A stretch of DNA of 64,000 nt from Sphagnum compactum (Eukaryota; Bryophyta; Sphagnopsida; Sphagnales): NCBI GenBank assembly GCA_965153455.1, contig OZ234494.1:26837354-26901353 (forward strand). Direction: 5' to 3'. Within the stretch, counting starts at the first letter, position 1. Every line of letters begins with the position of its first letter. This document shows, one piece after another, positions 22,378 to 34,626 of the stretch. The notes under the pieces were generated by a model. It was not told the origin of the DNA, searched no databases, and saw nothing but the letters and a program-made list of their open reading frames with translations. Made by a program: the position numbers and the translations under genes.

Positions 22378-25300
22378 ATGGAGCAGTGGGGCATGGGCAG
22401 GCCTGCACCACAAGCACAGCAGCAACAGCCTGTGTTGTCTCACGTACCCCATCAACAGGTGCTTACCTATCATGTTTTGTCTCACATCCTTTCCTTGCTC
22501 TCGCTTTGCTTATTTTGTCAAGCACCTTCTGTCGTTCGAGAAACGGTGTCTTATGATAAATTCTTATCTGGAAAAAAACAACTTGCGCTTGCACTTCGCT
22601 TTTTTGGTTTGTTTCTTGTGTGTCTTCGTACCTATTTTGTGGGTTCTTTTATTTTTAGGGTCTTGTTGAGGTTTTGAGTCGCTGCCATCACTGTTGAGTG
22701 GTCGTGTGGTTCAAGTCACTTACATGTATGTTTGAAAGATCGGTAATGGGTTAAGATTGTCGGCAGAAGTTTGGAACGTATTCAGGGAGGGTATCAGAAT
22801 GTGTTGCGGTCTCTTGGGTTTTGTTGTGAGGAAGGCTATGATTTTAGGGATGATGTTGGTGGTGGAGACAATAGCTCTCATGGTGGGATGTTGAGACATA
22901 CTGTCTGCCCTTTTTCCCTTACAGACAGACAGACATACAGACAAGGGTTCATTGCCGTTCTTCTTTTTGGCAACAGAGATTTTCTGTGGTGTTTTGGATT
23001 ACACCGTGTGATATTGTAGGGTCTGGCGAAATAATTTTTCTGCTGGGTTTTAGCCCTTTTTTTGTACTGTTGAACCAACATGGGGACGATATCTTGCATG
23101 TGAGAACTAGGTCATGGCAAATTGTGCAAGAGATGGACCCAGAATTTCACCTGGGCTCAGTAGAGTCACACTTGAATGTTTTTGAGAGTGTAAGGGTTCC
23201 TTTTGTTTGTTGGAAAAGTATCAGCAGAGGATGTTCATTTCGATCTTTGTTTTTAGTTCTACTCTTTCATGTTTTTGTTCTTCGCAGTTCTTGAATCCTT
23301 ATCTGGAAGTTTTTCTTTGACCTTATTCTGAGTTTCTTAATCGAGTGTATGGAGATTTCTCAATTCTCATCAGAGTTTCATGGGAGTCATGAGGATCAGC
23401 ACTGGGATGTGAAATATCGTGGATAATGTTTTACTCACAATATGTTGTCGTGTAGCACACAATCTGTTTGGCCTGGTCTGGTTATGTGTGAGAGGGGTTG
23501 GAGTCCAGTTTTTAGGGTTTGGTTATTGGGAAATGATGGTTGAAGAAGTATACCTCTGTGTTCATGACAAACTCAATGTGTAGGAATATGTTCCAGCATG
23601 TGTCAAAGCCAGTTCTGGAAGTGTGCAACAAAATTTCGGGTTGGCATGGCTATGGCACTTGAGGGAATGCCATGCATTGACATGAGGGTGATATGAAGAC
23701 TACCAGTCATTTGTTCTGGCATTGGAAATGTGATAGAGTGGAAGAGTCTGCAGTCTTGATGTTGTTTGGTGTATGTGCAATAGCTGCTGTCAATGTTGAG
23801 ATGATTCATGCCTTGTTTGCTGGATATTAGGGTGTGCAGCAGGGGGTCCAAGCACAGTATTCTTACTCTTCGAGTTCATATGCCAGTCAGCAAGTAGCTG
23901 CTCCTCCATCTGCTGCAAGTGCTTCATATGGCCAACCACAACAAGCATATTCTCAGCAGGCATACTCGCAACAGACATATGTCCAGCAGGTGAGATTTCT
24001 TACCACTATTTTATGAGAGAGTTCCATTTTAGTAGGTTTTTTTGACTCTGTGGTATTGCCTTTTTCACCCTGTTTATGTGGATGCACTACTCCTTGTGAT
24101 TTGCAGCAACCTACAGCTGCTTCTGTGCAAGGAGGTTATGCAAGCACTGCTACATATGGTGCTCCAGTTGCAGCTGCACAACCCAGTGCTCAGCAACAAC
24201 AGCAGGTGGCCTGGTCTCAACAAGCATCTGTCCAGGGAGCTCAGCAGGCAGACCATTCACAAGGCACTTATGGTCGAACTTCCACTGGTGTGACTTCACT
24301 CCCGGCTACTGGGGGTGGTTCAGTCAATTCAACTTCACAATATGGGGGTCAGTATGGGGCAGTCTATCCTTCCCAGAGTGCCAGTCAACAGGTATTATCA
24401 CATCACTCCCTGGTTCATTCTTCATGACTAAAATTTGAGTCATTTAATTTTATCACTGATTGAAGTATATGTAGATTTGCAGCTAGATATGGCCGAAAAT
24501 CTGGAACAGAAAGTTGAAATGGTGGTGTCAGGAGAGGACAGTAGTAGGGGGCTCACTTTTCTTGAGGATAAACACACTCATTTACTGGGGCTTCAGATCC
24601 TACCTTGTCTGGGGCTTGATCTGAAGATCTAAGGTGCACAAACTAGTCCCAGATTTTAGTCGCAGGTTGGGGCATGATATTGAGGAGGGTTCTGAGCTTT
24701 AGTAATCGACTACAGTCCGTCTAGTGTTTTCCAAGAAGCTTTGTCATATTGACAGAATAAAGGTAGTGATCCTTAGAATGTTGCTGGGTGTCATAAAGGA
24801 TAGTAAGGTACATTGTTGAGGAAAATGTAGATTTGTAGTTCTGAAATGGATATTGTTCTTGTTTTCTGAGACAGCTACTGGGAGCAAGTGGTAGAGTAGT
24901 TACAGCTGCAGATGAGTACCAAGCCCAGACTGTTGCATCTCGGGGATCAGCAGCTTATGGAGGCCCTCAAGACAGCAGGGCAACCATAGCTAGTGGAGCT
25001 TCCTATGTGGTTGGTGGGGCACCATCAGGCAGTGTCTCAGGTGTCTATGGCGCCTCAGATACCTCAAAATATGGAGAGGCTCCAAAATATGCTGAGTCCG
25101 GGAAATATGGTGATTTGGCAAAATATGGGGACAATGCAAAATATGGTGGCACTTCATCAACTGCTGACTATGCAGGGAAGGGAAGTGATTATGGAGTTGC
25201 CACATCACCCTCAACCTTTGGCCAAAAGCCAGCTGCTGACCCATATGGGGCTAACTATGGTCTCAAGAGTTCAGAATACGCAGTGCCTGATCGGGGTCAA

Positions 25301-28300
25301 TATGCACAAACACAGAGTGCATATGGGCAGGCTGATACACGGGATGACACTGCCCGAAGGTATCAGGATGCACATGCTGCAGCAGCTGCTGCCCAACAAA
25401 GACAGGTTAGTCATAATCCTGGGAGCTTGCACCCATTTATCTGTTTACCACTTCTGTCACCTACTCAGCAGCACAGTTGCATACCTCGTGCTGCATCTTG
25501 TGGTCTCATGGTATTTATAACCTGTTTGCTGGGTATGTTGTATTTCATGTGTGGCAGCAGCAGCAGCAGCAGCAACAACAACAACAGCAGCTTCAGCTTC
25601 AGGAACAGCAAGAGAAGCAGGTACATACTTCTTCACTTTCTCTCGGTGCCACAAAACTTCTCCAGTAGTAGCATTCTTTTCATTTTTCTGCTCTTCCTCT
25701 TTGATGACCATCTTATCAGGCTCAAGTTTAGTCATCTGTGACACTGGCTGTCAGAGTGTAATGAGCTGGATGATGGCAGGCTCAGCTTCTCAGACAGCAG
25801 CAAGCTATTCAGGCACAACTGCAAACATCCATGATCAATCGAGCTGGAGCAGGTTCTCCCTTAGAGGGTGCCACCAGGTATGTACTGTTTTCCTGTTGAA
25901 CACATGGCTGATAGTTTGCTGAAAATGACGCAAGTTTCTCTATTTCAGTTGAACCGAGGATAAAGAATTAGAACATTGCATCTTGTTGTAGCTCTCCTTT
26001 ACAATCAGTTGTACTCACTGTGGAGTTGCCACCATCTATGTTGTATTAGGCTAGCTATTAGTTTGATTAGCGTTCCTTGTTGAGGATGTCCATCTATGGC
26101 TAGAATTATGGATGTTCATATTGAATTGTGCTTTTTTGACATTCATTTTGGACCTCAGAGCTCAAGGAGATTATCTTGGTAGAGGTGGAGGTGGACGAGC
26201 AGGAACTGCACAAGAATATGTGGCCAACCCAAGGGCAATGCCTGGAGGAAATTATGGGCCCAGTCGAGTTGAATCAGAACTGGTAGCCCAGTATGGAGGC
26301 GGGCGGAGTGGTGCTGGTGGTGCATCAGCTTATGCAGGAAGCCAACAAGCATCAGTCTATGGAGGCATTGGTGGTGGAAGAGGCCTTGCAGGTATATTTG
26401 TCCTTCAAGTCAGTCATTTCTGTCTGTGGCAAAAGAGGGAAGTTTATGTGCATATTGTTGTAATTCAGCCAGCCAGATTTGGCACCTGAAAAGACAGTTG
26501 ACTCGTGGTGAGTTTCCTAGTTTACTTTGCGGATCATCTTACGAAGGAACTTGATTATGTGATGTGACAGGCCAAATCTATGGTGGTCAGCCTGCAATGG
26601 GATATGGTGGTGTCCAACTGCCCCCAGGTCGTGATTATGGTGCTGGCCGAGGAGCTGGAGGGGGCTTCTCAGCCCAAAGAGATGGCTACGCCCGCTCTGA
26701 CAGACCCAGCATTGGTAGCAGCCGTAATGATGATCGCCGGGAACAGCGACCTGTGTTTCATGTTGGTGATCGACACTATGATGATAATAGCCGACGTAGA
26801 GATCCTAGAGAACGAGGGCGCAGCAACAGCAGTCGTGTCGGAGTTGGAAGTGGTAGGGGAGGAGGCCTAGGTGGCACTGGTGGTGCTGGAGGGTTTGAAC
26901 GTGAGGAGCGAGACAGAGTGAGGGATAGAGATAGAGAGAGACGAGAAGATGACAGGAAGAGGGACAGAAGCCCTGGGTTGCGGGCTTCTCATGACCGAAA
27001 GATGTCACCAGCTGGTGATCGGGAGGACCGAGGCCGTAAAGAATCTCCTCGTCGGGAACCCTCTTACAGGTGAAACTCAGATATCTATGGTCTGTACACC
27101 ATGCAGGCTTTGGTTGTGTATATAGTGATATTTGCTTTAAATGACTTGTGTCTACATATTGGTGGGGAGTCTGTTTACTTTGTAGAGTCCCCTGATTTCT
27201 TCTATGTAGGCCTATCTATGCCTTTGTCTTAGATTCTTGCTTCCTACTGGGATAACCTAAACTGATATGAAGCTCACACTCACAGGTGGTATGCAGCTTG
27301 AATGAGGAGGATACTATTGACATTCATGTTATTGGTTTTGTCTCTCCAGTGCTAGAAAATATTATGACTGTGTCTTCCCATTGCATCTGGAAATTTCACA
27401 GGAACTCTTGACACAAATGTTTGTATACTGGTTTATCAGGTGGATTAATATATATTTAACTACACCAATCAACAGGAGGAAACTTCCTGGATTTCTTGAA
27501 TTGGGACTCTTGGTTTACACTAATTCTCGACCTGTGCAAAGTGGGGAAGGGATAGAGGTTTGAAAATTTGACACTCTTTGTGTGTTGTCATCAGGCATAC
27601 ATCTCCGTTGAAAGAGAAGAGGAGAGAGTACATTTGCAAGGTCTGTTTACATGTCCTCTTCTGTTGACTTCTACTTTAATGGTAGCCACACTGAGGTGCA
27701 AGTAGCATTGCAATGCTGCAGTAAAGTGAGCACGAGAATCTCTTGGAGGCAGACACAGGAAATGCTACATGAAGAGTTAGTTCACTACTGTAGCCATGTT
27801 GTCACCTGCAATTCACTCGACATGCAACAAATTTGTTTTAGAGGGCTACAGAAGTTTGTTAGGATGACTATGCTGGTGTGGTGGATTTCTGTATACCAGA
27901 TAATAGGTTATGGATTGCCTAAAGGATGATACAAAAGCTGCAAATGGCATTGTGGAATTGCAGATTGAGCCTTACAGTTTGGTGGAGGCAGAACGAGATT
28001 ATCTATCTGTTTGCAAGCGCTACTCCAAGCTCTATGTGGTGCCTGAGTTCTCAAAGGTATGTTCCTCATTTACACCATCCCTCAAGGTTCTCTCATCCAC
28101 AGTGTAGCTGTGAGAGTTAAATCTGACTGTAACACCAAGTGAGTTGTTCTCTGTGTGCATATACTAAGACAAATGTGAACATGGTTGCAAAGATTTGCTT
28201 TGCTTTCAACAGTCATTGAACGCATCAAGTTGCATTGAGATGAATATTACTGGGCTTTGGAGCAGTGTGTGGGTAGCACTTCAGTGCTTCAAGGCTCATA

Positions 28301-31300
28301 GGATGTGAGTGTGCACTGAGCAGTTGACTGTCGTTCAGTGTTTCCCTGCTTCTCACTGGATATTTGTTCTTGCAGCTTGTAGCATGCTGGATGGGGAAGG
28401 AGGCAGGAGTGTCTCTCAACTCTTTTATCAGGTCTGTCCTTCGAAACATCTTCCTCATCAGCCAGATAATTTGAGCAGTTGTTGGGTGCTTGTCTACTAA
28501 TATGGCAGATTGGAGCTGTTGTCTTTGGGTAACTCACGATCCTAGAACTACAGTGATTCTCAAGTGCTGCTGCACATGTGGCATCTGACATGATATTCTT
28601 ACATCACCAGACAAGGAGAAGTCTGCATTGTTGTCGGATATTAGAATTTTTCAGGAAATCTGCATCTTTCACAGCATGGATTGGACATTCATCAGCAGGT
28701 CAATCATGTCATTTCTGCAGAGCATGCATAGCTTTTATGTTGAATTTTACCAGTGAAGCATTTGTGCTGATGTTGTCACCAATACTACCTCTGACACTAA
28801 TCTCCATTATTCACAAAATAGTTCTGGCAATTTGCCACTGGTGGGTCATCTTCACAAAACAAGATACATGACAATACATTCCAAAGATGATGCTCATATC
28901 TGAGCTGTTACTAAGCTTGTACTGGCAAGTTGTAAGAAAGCTCAACCCCCGCATGAATGATAAGAAGGCAAATGCAACGCTGTACTGCAGTGAGGTAGGA
29001 TTCTTGGGGAAATGCTGACGCGTGTCTCAGCATGATGCGCATATTTATTCCCCGTTGATCTGACATGACACATACCAACTGTTCTCCTGGAATGGGATTT
29101 GCCACAGCTTTGAGCACGAGGCTGTAGACATAGAGGATGAGGGCGAGTCCAGTAAGAAGGCCCCACCAATCATCTCCGACAATGCGTTTTCTTCAGCTTC
29201 AGCAGTCACTCTTACTCCTGATGAACCAGCGCTACAAACTACCATATGGAATTCAAAGGTAAAATGGGAAAGTTACTTGACAGCTGGCCTTGCAGATGGC
29301 AGATACCCTGGGGTGGCCACCACTGCCTAGGGCATAATGGAACCGTACAATGGTTTGGACTAGTAAGTAGATGGATTTCATGGTGATTGTAAATCCACTG
29401 CTGCAAATCTAGGGATTTCATTCTAAAGACTCACCTCTTCTGTTCATGTATGTGTGTGACCGTGCATTCGAATTGAAGTCATGGTGACCTGCCAAAACTC
29501 TGGTGGGTTGAAGACTTAGGAGGCATACCAAGTTCCTTTATTCATGTCTCTCTGTCTGCCTTCACAAATCAGTATCTCTCTTATGTGAACTCTGTTTCTA
29601 GGTTTATAACAGGGACACAGGTAAAAAGCATGCAGCTGGTGGTCTGTAGGTGTCTGCAAGGACAATTTCTTGTTCCACGCTTGAAAGCAAACTGCCAAAC
29701 AGATACCATACTTGTGATCTGTTTTCTGTTGTTGGCAGTGTCACAATGCAATGGACCTCCTCTGTTGATTGCTCAAATTTCAGAGCACTTAGCACTCACT
29801 CTACTCTGGCCTCTATACTCTCAAGGGATTTGAACAGCTTACTGCTCTATGTAAAGGTAATGACAGTGTGGCATGGTGGGTGTTTGCAGGTCATGTTGAT
29901 GAGTGGGTTGACTGCTGAGGCTTTTGCTGAGATTGTGTCTGAAAAGAGCATGGAAGACAAGCCTACTCACCTTCATAACCTTCTCAAGTTTGTTGCACTT
30001 CGTAAGGATAGGAGTGCCATCATGGCTGCTGGAGGCATCTGGGACCAGGATCTGGATGGTGGTAACCCTGCCACTGATGACAGTGCCTTGATTCGGACTG
30101 CAATCAGGTTCACCAATCATCCAGATTAGATCCCATAGTTTCTTGCAGTTTTGTTTTGTTGTGTTATTGTCCTGTGTCTTAGACCTTATGGCTATTGTGT
30201 TTCATTTGGATCAGCAGAATGAGCCAAAGTATCTGAACCAGTGTAACATTGAGACTCTCCCTGGAAAACTTTGAACCAGATTGTGGGGAGAAGTGGTTCC
30301 TCTCCATGGCAGCAATTGTAACTTTACATGGGGCTTGTTGCTTTACAATGTACCTCCTGTTGTTTGTAAGCATTACATTGTGCATCTATCAAGCTCTCAA
30401 GAGCTTCTTGTGTTCATTTTGGTTTTGTTGTACCTTACTCAGTGGTAACCTTCAAAGTGTTATTGTGGATTTTTCTCTGGAATCTCATAGATTTATGTGT
30501 CTCAAGCTGGCAACAGGACAGGAAGAGTTAGCTTTTTGAGTGGTATGTATGCAGGTGCACCAAGGAGTCTACCCAACTCGACTTAAGTGGATGCAAGAGT
30601 TGGATTCGTGTTATAGAGGTGCTTAATGATAATCACATGCTCAATAGCAGTCTATCTCTTATCTGAAGTTTTGCTAGGTGCATTCTGTTCAATATCATTA
30701 TTGGAAATGCAGAAGACAATCTTCCTTTCACCCTTGAACTGCAATTGCCTTGAATGGTTTGAGAATATGCTGTGTGCATCCTGGTATCTTTAGATCAGTT
30801 CTGTACATGCATGAGATTTGGTTGGGGTATGAGTGCTTCTGCAGATGCTGGTCAGTCCTGAACTGAAGAGTAAATATGGGGCTGAAGGGGACAGATGGCA
30901 GGCATTGTCAGTAACACAGACTATTGGGATGTCTGGTGCAGGTTCACTACAATAGAGTGGCAGAAGATGGCATATCAAGCCATAAGGAGATCACAGTCAT
31001 GTTTCTGCCAAATCTATCTGACTCTATTCCAATTCTGGAGGTTGGGCAAGCACAGTCAAGGGAGCAACAGCAGGCTAAGCTAGAGCATGACATTGCAGAC
31101 AAGAATGAAAAGGTTTGTACCATCATAGAGGCCTCTCTTTTTCATGACCAGCTTGTGGAGAGGGAAGTCAAAAGTCACAATGTTGTCTTTGTCTCTCAGA
31201 CATGTGTTATCAGTTTCTTATGCTAGAAAATCCATTTTTCTGAGTGGGCCAGAAGTGCATGCATTTTTTTGGGTATGGGTTTGTTGCCATTGAGAGTACA

Positions 31301-34300
31301 TGTAACTGTATTTAAAGGAGGAGTTTCCTTGATTATCTGGTTAACAGCTCAGAGAGCCAATACAACCAGAAATCTCCAACAGCAGAAGTCCTGAGAGCTT
31401 TGAGGGGAAGGAAGAAGATGATGTCCAGATTTCAGCTTGAGACGCTAATTCCCAGACAAGAAAAATAGTGAATGTACTCCAGAAGAGAAGGCAGAGGATT
31501 AGAGCATATATCTAAATTAATGCTACATCATTTTTGGTTTTACTGGATTGCCATTGTACCACCAGAGGTATTGAAGGATTGTATTGCTTTTGATCCTTAA
31601 TGTGTCTGCAGGAGGCCTCTGAGAAGACTGAGGTGTCCAAACAAGGTAGCCTTTCTTTGTCTTCGCATATATTGAGACAGAATTCCCTATGAGTTTTCTC
31701 CTGAGTAAAAAAATGTAACGTAGTATCCCACTACCTGCCAGTTTTATGGTTTTGGATTGAAGACTCTTGTTGTTACATCAAAGATAGCACAGTTCTATTG
31801 ACTTGTGAATGCATGGAGGATAAAATTAGCCTGCTCAAGGGGTGACTCAACCTTTCCAAGCTGATGTTCAGGTTGTGTGTTCAGGTAGTTTATATGCTTT
31901 AAGTCTTACAGAAATTGGTAGTGAATCATTGTTTTTACTGAATTCTTGGTGGGTCCAGGTGAGGTGAATGGTGTCAAAGATGAGAAAGAAGTGGAAGCTT
32001 CAGGAGAAGTAGACATAAGCAAGGAGACAAATGAGGAGGATAAAAACAGTGAGAAGCTGGAAGATAAAAATGACACTGTGACAACGGGTGCTTCTTCTAA
32101 GGCTTCCAAGGTGGATGTGGAAGTTGAAGAGGTGAAACCAGTGCCCAGCATTGTGCTCAGAACTAAATGTACCAAAGCTTCAAAGGTATGTGCAATTTAA
32201 ATATCCATTAAGCAGTGAGTTTCTTTGTAACATTGCATTGATATGGTTGGAACCAACAACTGCCAAAAGCTCCCTGCCAATGTGAGGTCTTCTCCTGCCT
32301 CACATGTGCAACCTACTCAGATAATAGCACCCAACCCAGTTGTACAAAGACAACTTTTTTTTGAATCTCTCTCTTGCAGAAATTGTTTGCTATGACTCAT
32401 GCTATTTGTAATGCAGTTGCGATCAATGACTATCTCCTTAGATGGGCTGTTGGATTATGATGAGGAGGATAGGGAGGAGTGCACATTTGAGGTACACTCT
32501 CAAACTCTTTACAGAAGTTATAATTTGTGTAGTATTGTTTTGATGCCTGTTTCAAGTTCTGTCTCGATGGAAGGTAAATGTCTTCATCGAAGTGATCAAT
32601 CAGAGTACACTCTGCTTGTGATTTTTCATTCCTCTATATACTGGCTGATCATGTTGGTTTTGTGACCAGCTCTCTCTATTTGCAGAGGTGTTTCACGAGT
32701 TACTGCAGTTCAAAATGGGAAGCCGTATTCTGACAAGTTTAGAGGTATACTCCTCTGCTCTGGTTACAGCCCTTGTCACTTTTGGTGTTTATCTATACCC
32801 ACAGTCAGGAGCTGACGAAGTCAAGTGGGGAGTAATGGCAACTAGTGAATGCCATCTGCAATGAAGGTGCTGGTCTCATACTTTGTGAATGCCACTCACA
32901 AAGTTATGAACCCACACCTGTGTTGTGTATGTTTTGGTTCGATCAGAACTGACATGACATTTGTTTTGTAACCTTAATGTGTCTGTAGTTATCTGTGCAA
33001 TAGTCACATGTGTTTTAACTTGGGTCAATTTGTTGGAGCAATGATTCTATGGCCTCTTGAAATGAATGGGATCAGGGATCCTAAATACTTCTGGTACTAA
33101 AGTTGTAAAAATGAGGAACTGGTATATGGAGGGTGACTCCTTCATTGCAAGTCATTTGTCATGTGCTACCCTGATGTTTGTTGTCTTTTGTGGGACATGG
33201 TAGGCACTACGAGAGCAAAGCTCTTACCGTCGAGCAAAGAGTCACAAGCACCATCTTGATCTGGACAAGAAGATGGAGGCAGAGGGTTCTACTACTCAGC
33301 GAAAACGCAGCAAATTTTCAGACAAGCCAGATGTGGTTGAGGAGAAAACAGAGGTGGACTTGAAAATTGAGGAGCCAGCTATCAAAGTAGAGGTGAAGGT
33401 GGAGGAAAATGGAGTTGAGGAAAAACCATTTGATCAGGAGGATATCAATAAAGTTGTTGAAGGTGACATGGCCACAACTGGAGACCTTGAAATGAAGGAA
33501 GTGAAAATTGAGAAGACAAATGGTATTGAAGAATCTGAGAAGAGTGTGAAGGACGCAGACACAGAAATGAGTGAAGCGCCAGCAACAACTGAACCTGCTG
33601 TGAAGGTTAGATGTATATTCTGACCACTGGCCTTGCAAATGAGGCAAATGGAAGGCTAAACTGCTTTCCCATTTCAAGCCAGCTTGTCGTCCATTTGGAG
33701 TTTATTTCATTGTCAGTGAACACAAGCTATGGTTATGGAGAAGACTTAATTTTCAGATATGATCTGGATGTTTGTGAAGACTGGTTCAGACAACTGTGTG
33801 AGGCACCTTCAATGATTACGGAGGTTGCTGCACTAATGAAGAAATCTAAAATACTTGAACGTGGTTATGAAAAGCATCTATCGACAAGGTTTGTGTAATA
33901 GACTTGACCTAAATATACTGATTTGGTTCTAACAGGTTGAGAAGGTGGAAGAGCGCAGAGTGAAGAAGGTTCTTGTGGTTGATCAAGAATTGCTCCAGGC
34001 GTATCGGTACTTTGACAAGAACAGAGTTGGATACCTCAAGGTGTGTGACCCATACAGATGCTTGTTGTGCAGTCTACTATTCTATCCTACCAACAGAAAC
34101 ATGTACCATGACAGTTTTTTCTCACTATTCTTCCAAACTGAAAATGTCACGCAAGAAACCTGGATGTCTGAACCTGTTTTAATGCCTTGAGCAAGGCATT
34201 GGGTTTTGTGTAGCCGTATCTTATGTAGCTTTGTATACTGATGGAAGTAATGCATTGACCATCCTGCAGTCAGAGGATTTGCGGCGGCTCTTACACTGCC

Positions 34301-34626
34301 TGGGCAAGTTCCAGTCACACAGGAATGTCAAGGTAAGTGCTACCAGCTCCTCCTACCTGTTATAATGTCATTGTGACTATTTTATGGAATACAGTTCGTC
34401 ATCCAAATGTGAAGTGAATCCATGTCTTTATGTGATCAAAGAGTGTGTTCTTCACACCTTGCAGTTGGGAATGTATATATGGGAATTCACATCATGAGGT
34501 TGGAAATGGCAGGATTTGGTAGGCACTGCAGTAACAGAGAGCAACAAGTCTTCACGGGATGAACGCATAGTTTACAGGAGCTTAACAGAGAAGGAGGAAG
34601 AGGTGGATTTGGGAGCAGCTGAGTAG
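22378..34626 (+). CDS. RSA1-like: RSA1/EMB1579-like (CCAR1-type) nuclear protein, about 23-24 coding exons
   Basis: Homologue of Arabidopsis RSA1/EMB1579, a nuclear calcium-responsive, CCAR1-related protein with roles in salt response, transcription and splicing. Exons (GT-AG, phases agree): 22378-22458, 23831-23989, 24107-24391, 24875-25405, 25558-25620, 25780-25877, 26159-26391, 26571-27069, 27595-27640, 27964-28056, 28376-28431, 29108-29258, 29890-30107, 30555-30618, 30942-31112, 31612-31645, (31840-31884 optional), 31959-32185, 32417-32491, 32670-32744, 33204-33605, 33936-34040, 34270-34332, 34513-34626. The product is about 1280 residues, or 1295 with the optional exon, close to plant relatives. 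The order is: Q/Y/G-rich N-terminus, RGG and Arg-Glu/Asp repeats, KEKRREYICK with VEAERDYLSVCKRYSKLYV, SFEHE, the DBC1 segment, Lys/Glu-rich linkers, LDGLLDY with MGSRILTSL, and an EF-hand-like C-terminus. The start is the ATG that leads in frame into the first donor. Family and most exons are firm; weak points are the 31.1-31.9 kb exons and the acceptors at 25558 and 27964. Confidence 0.9.
22459..23830 (+). other. Long first intron of the RSA1-like gene
   Basis: A 1372-bp GT...AG intron separates the short first coding exon from the Q-rich exons. It contains a short ACAGACAGACAG run at 22921-22944 and no gene. Frames inside it (for example 22771-23019) are unrelated to the protein. Long first introns often hold enhancing elements in plants, but none is identified here. 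Confidence 0.75.
23831..25620 (+). other. Exons encoding the Gln/Tyr/Gly-rich, prion-like N-terminus
   Basis: Exons 2-5 of the RSA1-like gene encode about 346 residues poor in hydrophobic residues. Exon 2 has repeated QQAYSQQ; exon 3 has AQPSAQQQQQVAW and SQYGGQYGAVYPS. Exon 4 has a run of K-Y-G/A units (SKYGEAPKYAESGKYGDLAK and on), and exon 5 has eleven Gln. Such low-complexity segments commonly drive condensate formation, and EMB1579 is reported to phase-separate. That this copy does so is inferred. Confidence 0.75.
26571..27069 (+). other. Exon 8: RGG-like and Arg-Glu/Asp repeat region
   Basis: The exon encodes glycine/arginine-rich sequence (GAGRGAGGGFSAQRDGYA, GSGRGGGLGGTGGAGG) followed by alternating charges (REERDRVRDRDRERREDDRK), then KRDRSPG and RKESPRREPSYR. 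Arg-Glu/Asp repeats are typical of splicing-linked nuclear proteins, and the RSP/ESP sites are SR-like phosphorylation contexts. It joins the preceding exon in phase 1 (G|GC) and the next in phase 2 (AG|G). Confidence 0.8.
29108..31112 (+). other. Exons 12-15: DBC1-type domain
   Basis: Joined exons read SFEHEAVDIEDEG..., LTPDEPALQTTIWNSK, VMLMSGLTAEAFAEIV, PTHLHNLLKFVALRKD, AAGGIWDQDLDGG, CTKESTQLDLSGCKSW and VHYNRVAEDG. This follows the conserved order of the DBC1 (inactive Nudix-like) domain of CCAR-family proteins. Phases across the four exons are 2/1, 0/0, 2/1 and 0/0 without a stop. The tail KLEHDIADKNEK looks helical and leads to the acidic linker exons. Confidence 0.8.
33936..34626 (+). 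other. Exons 23-25: degenerate EF-hand-like C-terminus
   Basis: The joined sequence LLQAYRYFDKNRVGYLKSED followed by LRRLLHCLG has helix-loop-helix form with a 12-residue loop DKNRVGYLKSED. Loop positions 1 (Asp), 3 (Asn), 6 (Gly) and 8 (Leu) fit EF hands. Position 5 is Val instead of an oxygen-bearing residue, and position 12 is Asp instead of Glu. An intron cuts the loop between residues 9 and 10. Plant RSA1 is described as a nuclear Ca2+ sensor; whether this loop binds Ca2+ is uncertain. Exon 25 ends with TAG at 34624-34626. Confidence 0.8.

Noticed and set aside
22191-22417. Minus-strand serine- and leucine-rich frames at the gene start
   Set aside because: They are antisense shadows of the GAA-rich leader and the first exon.
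21432-22556. Several Ser/Phe/Pro-rich frames (60-163 codons) before and across the gene start
   Set aside because: They follow the minisatellite and disagree with the frame and splicing of the gene; at most they are upstream ORFs.
24990-25520. Histidine- or methionine-rich frames overlapping exon 4
   Set aside because: They are out-of-frame readings of the K-Y-G repeat exon.
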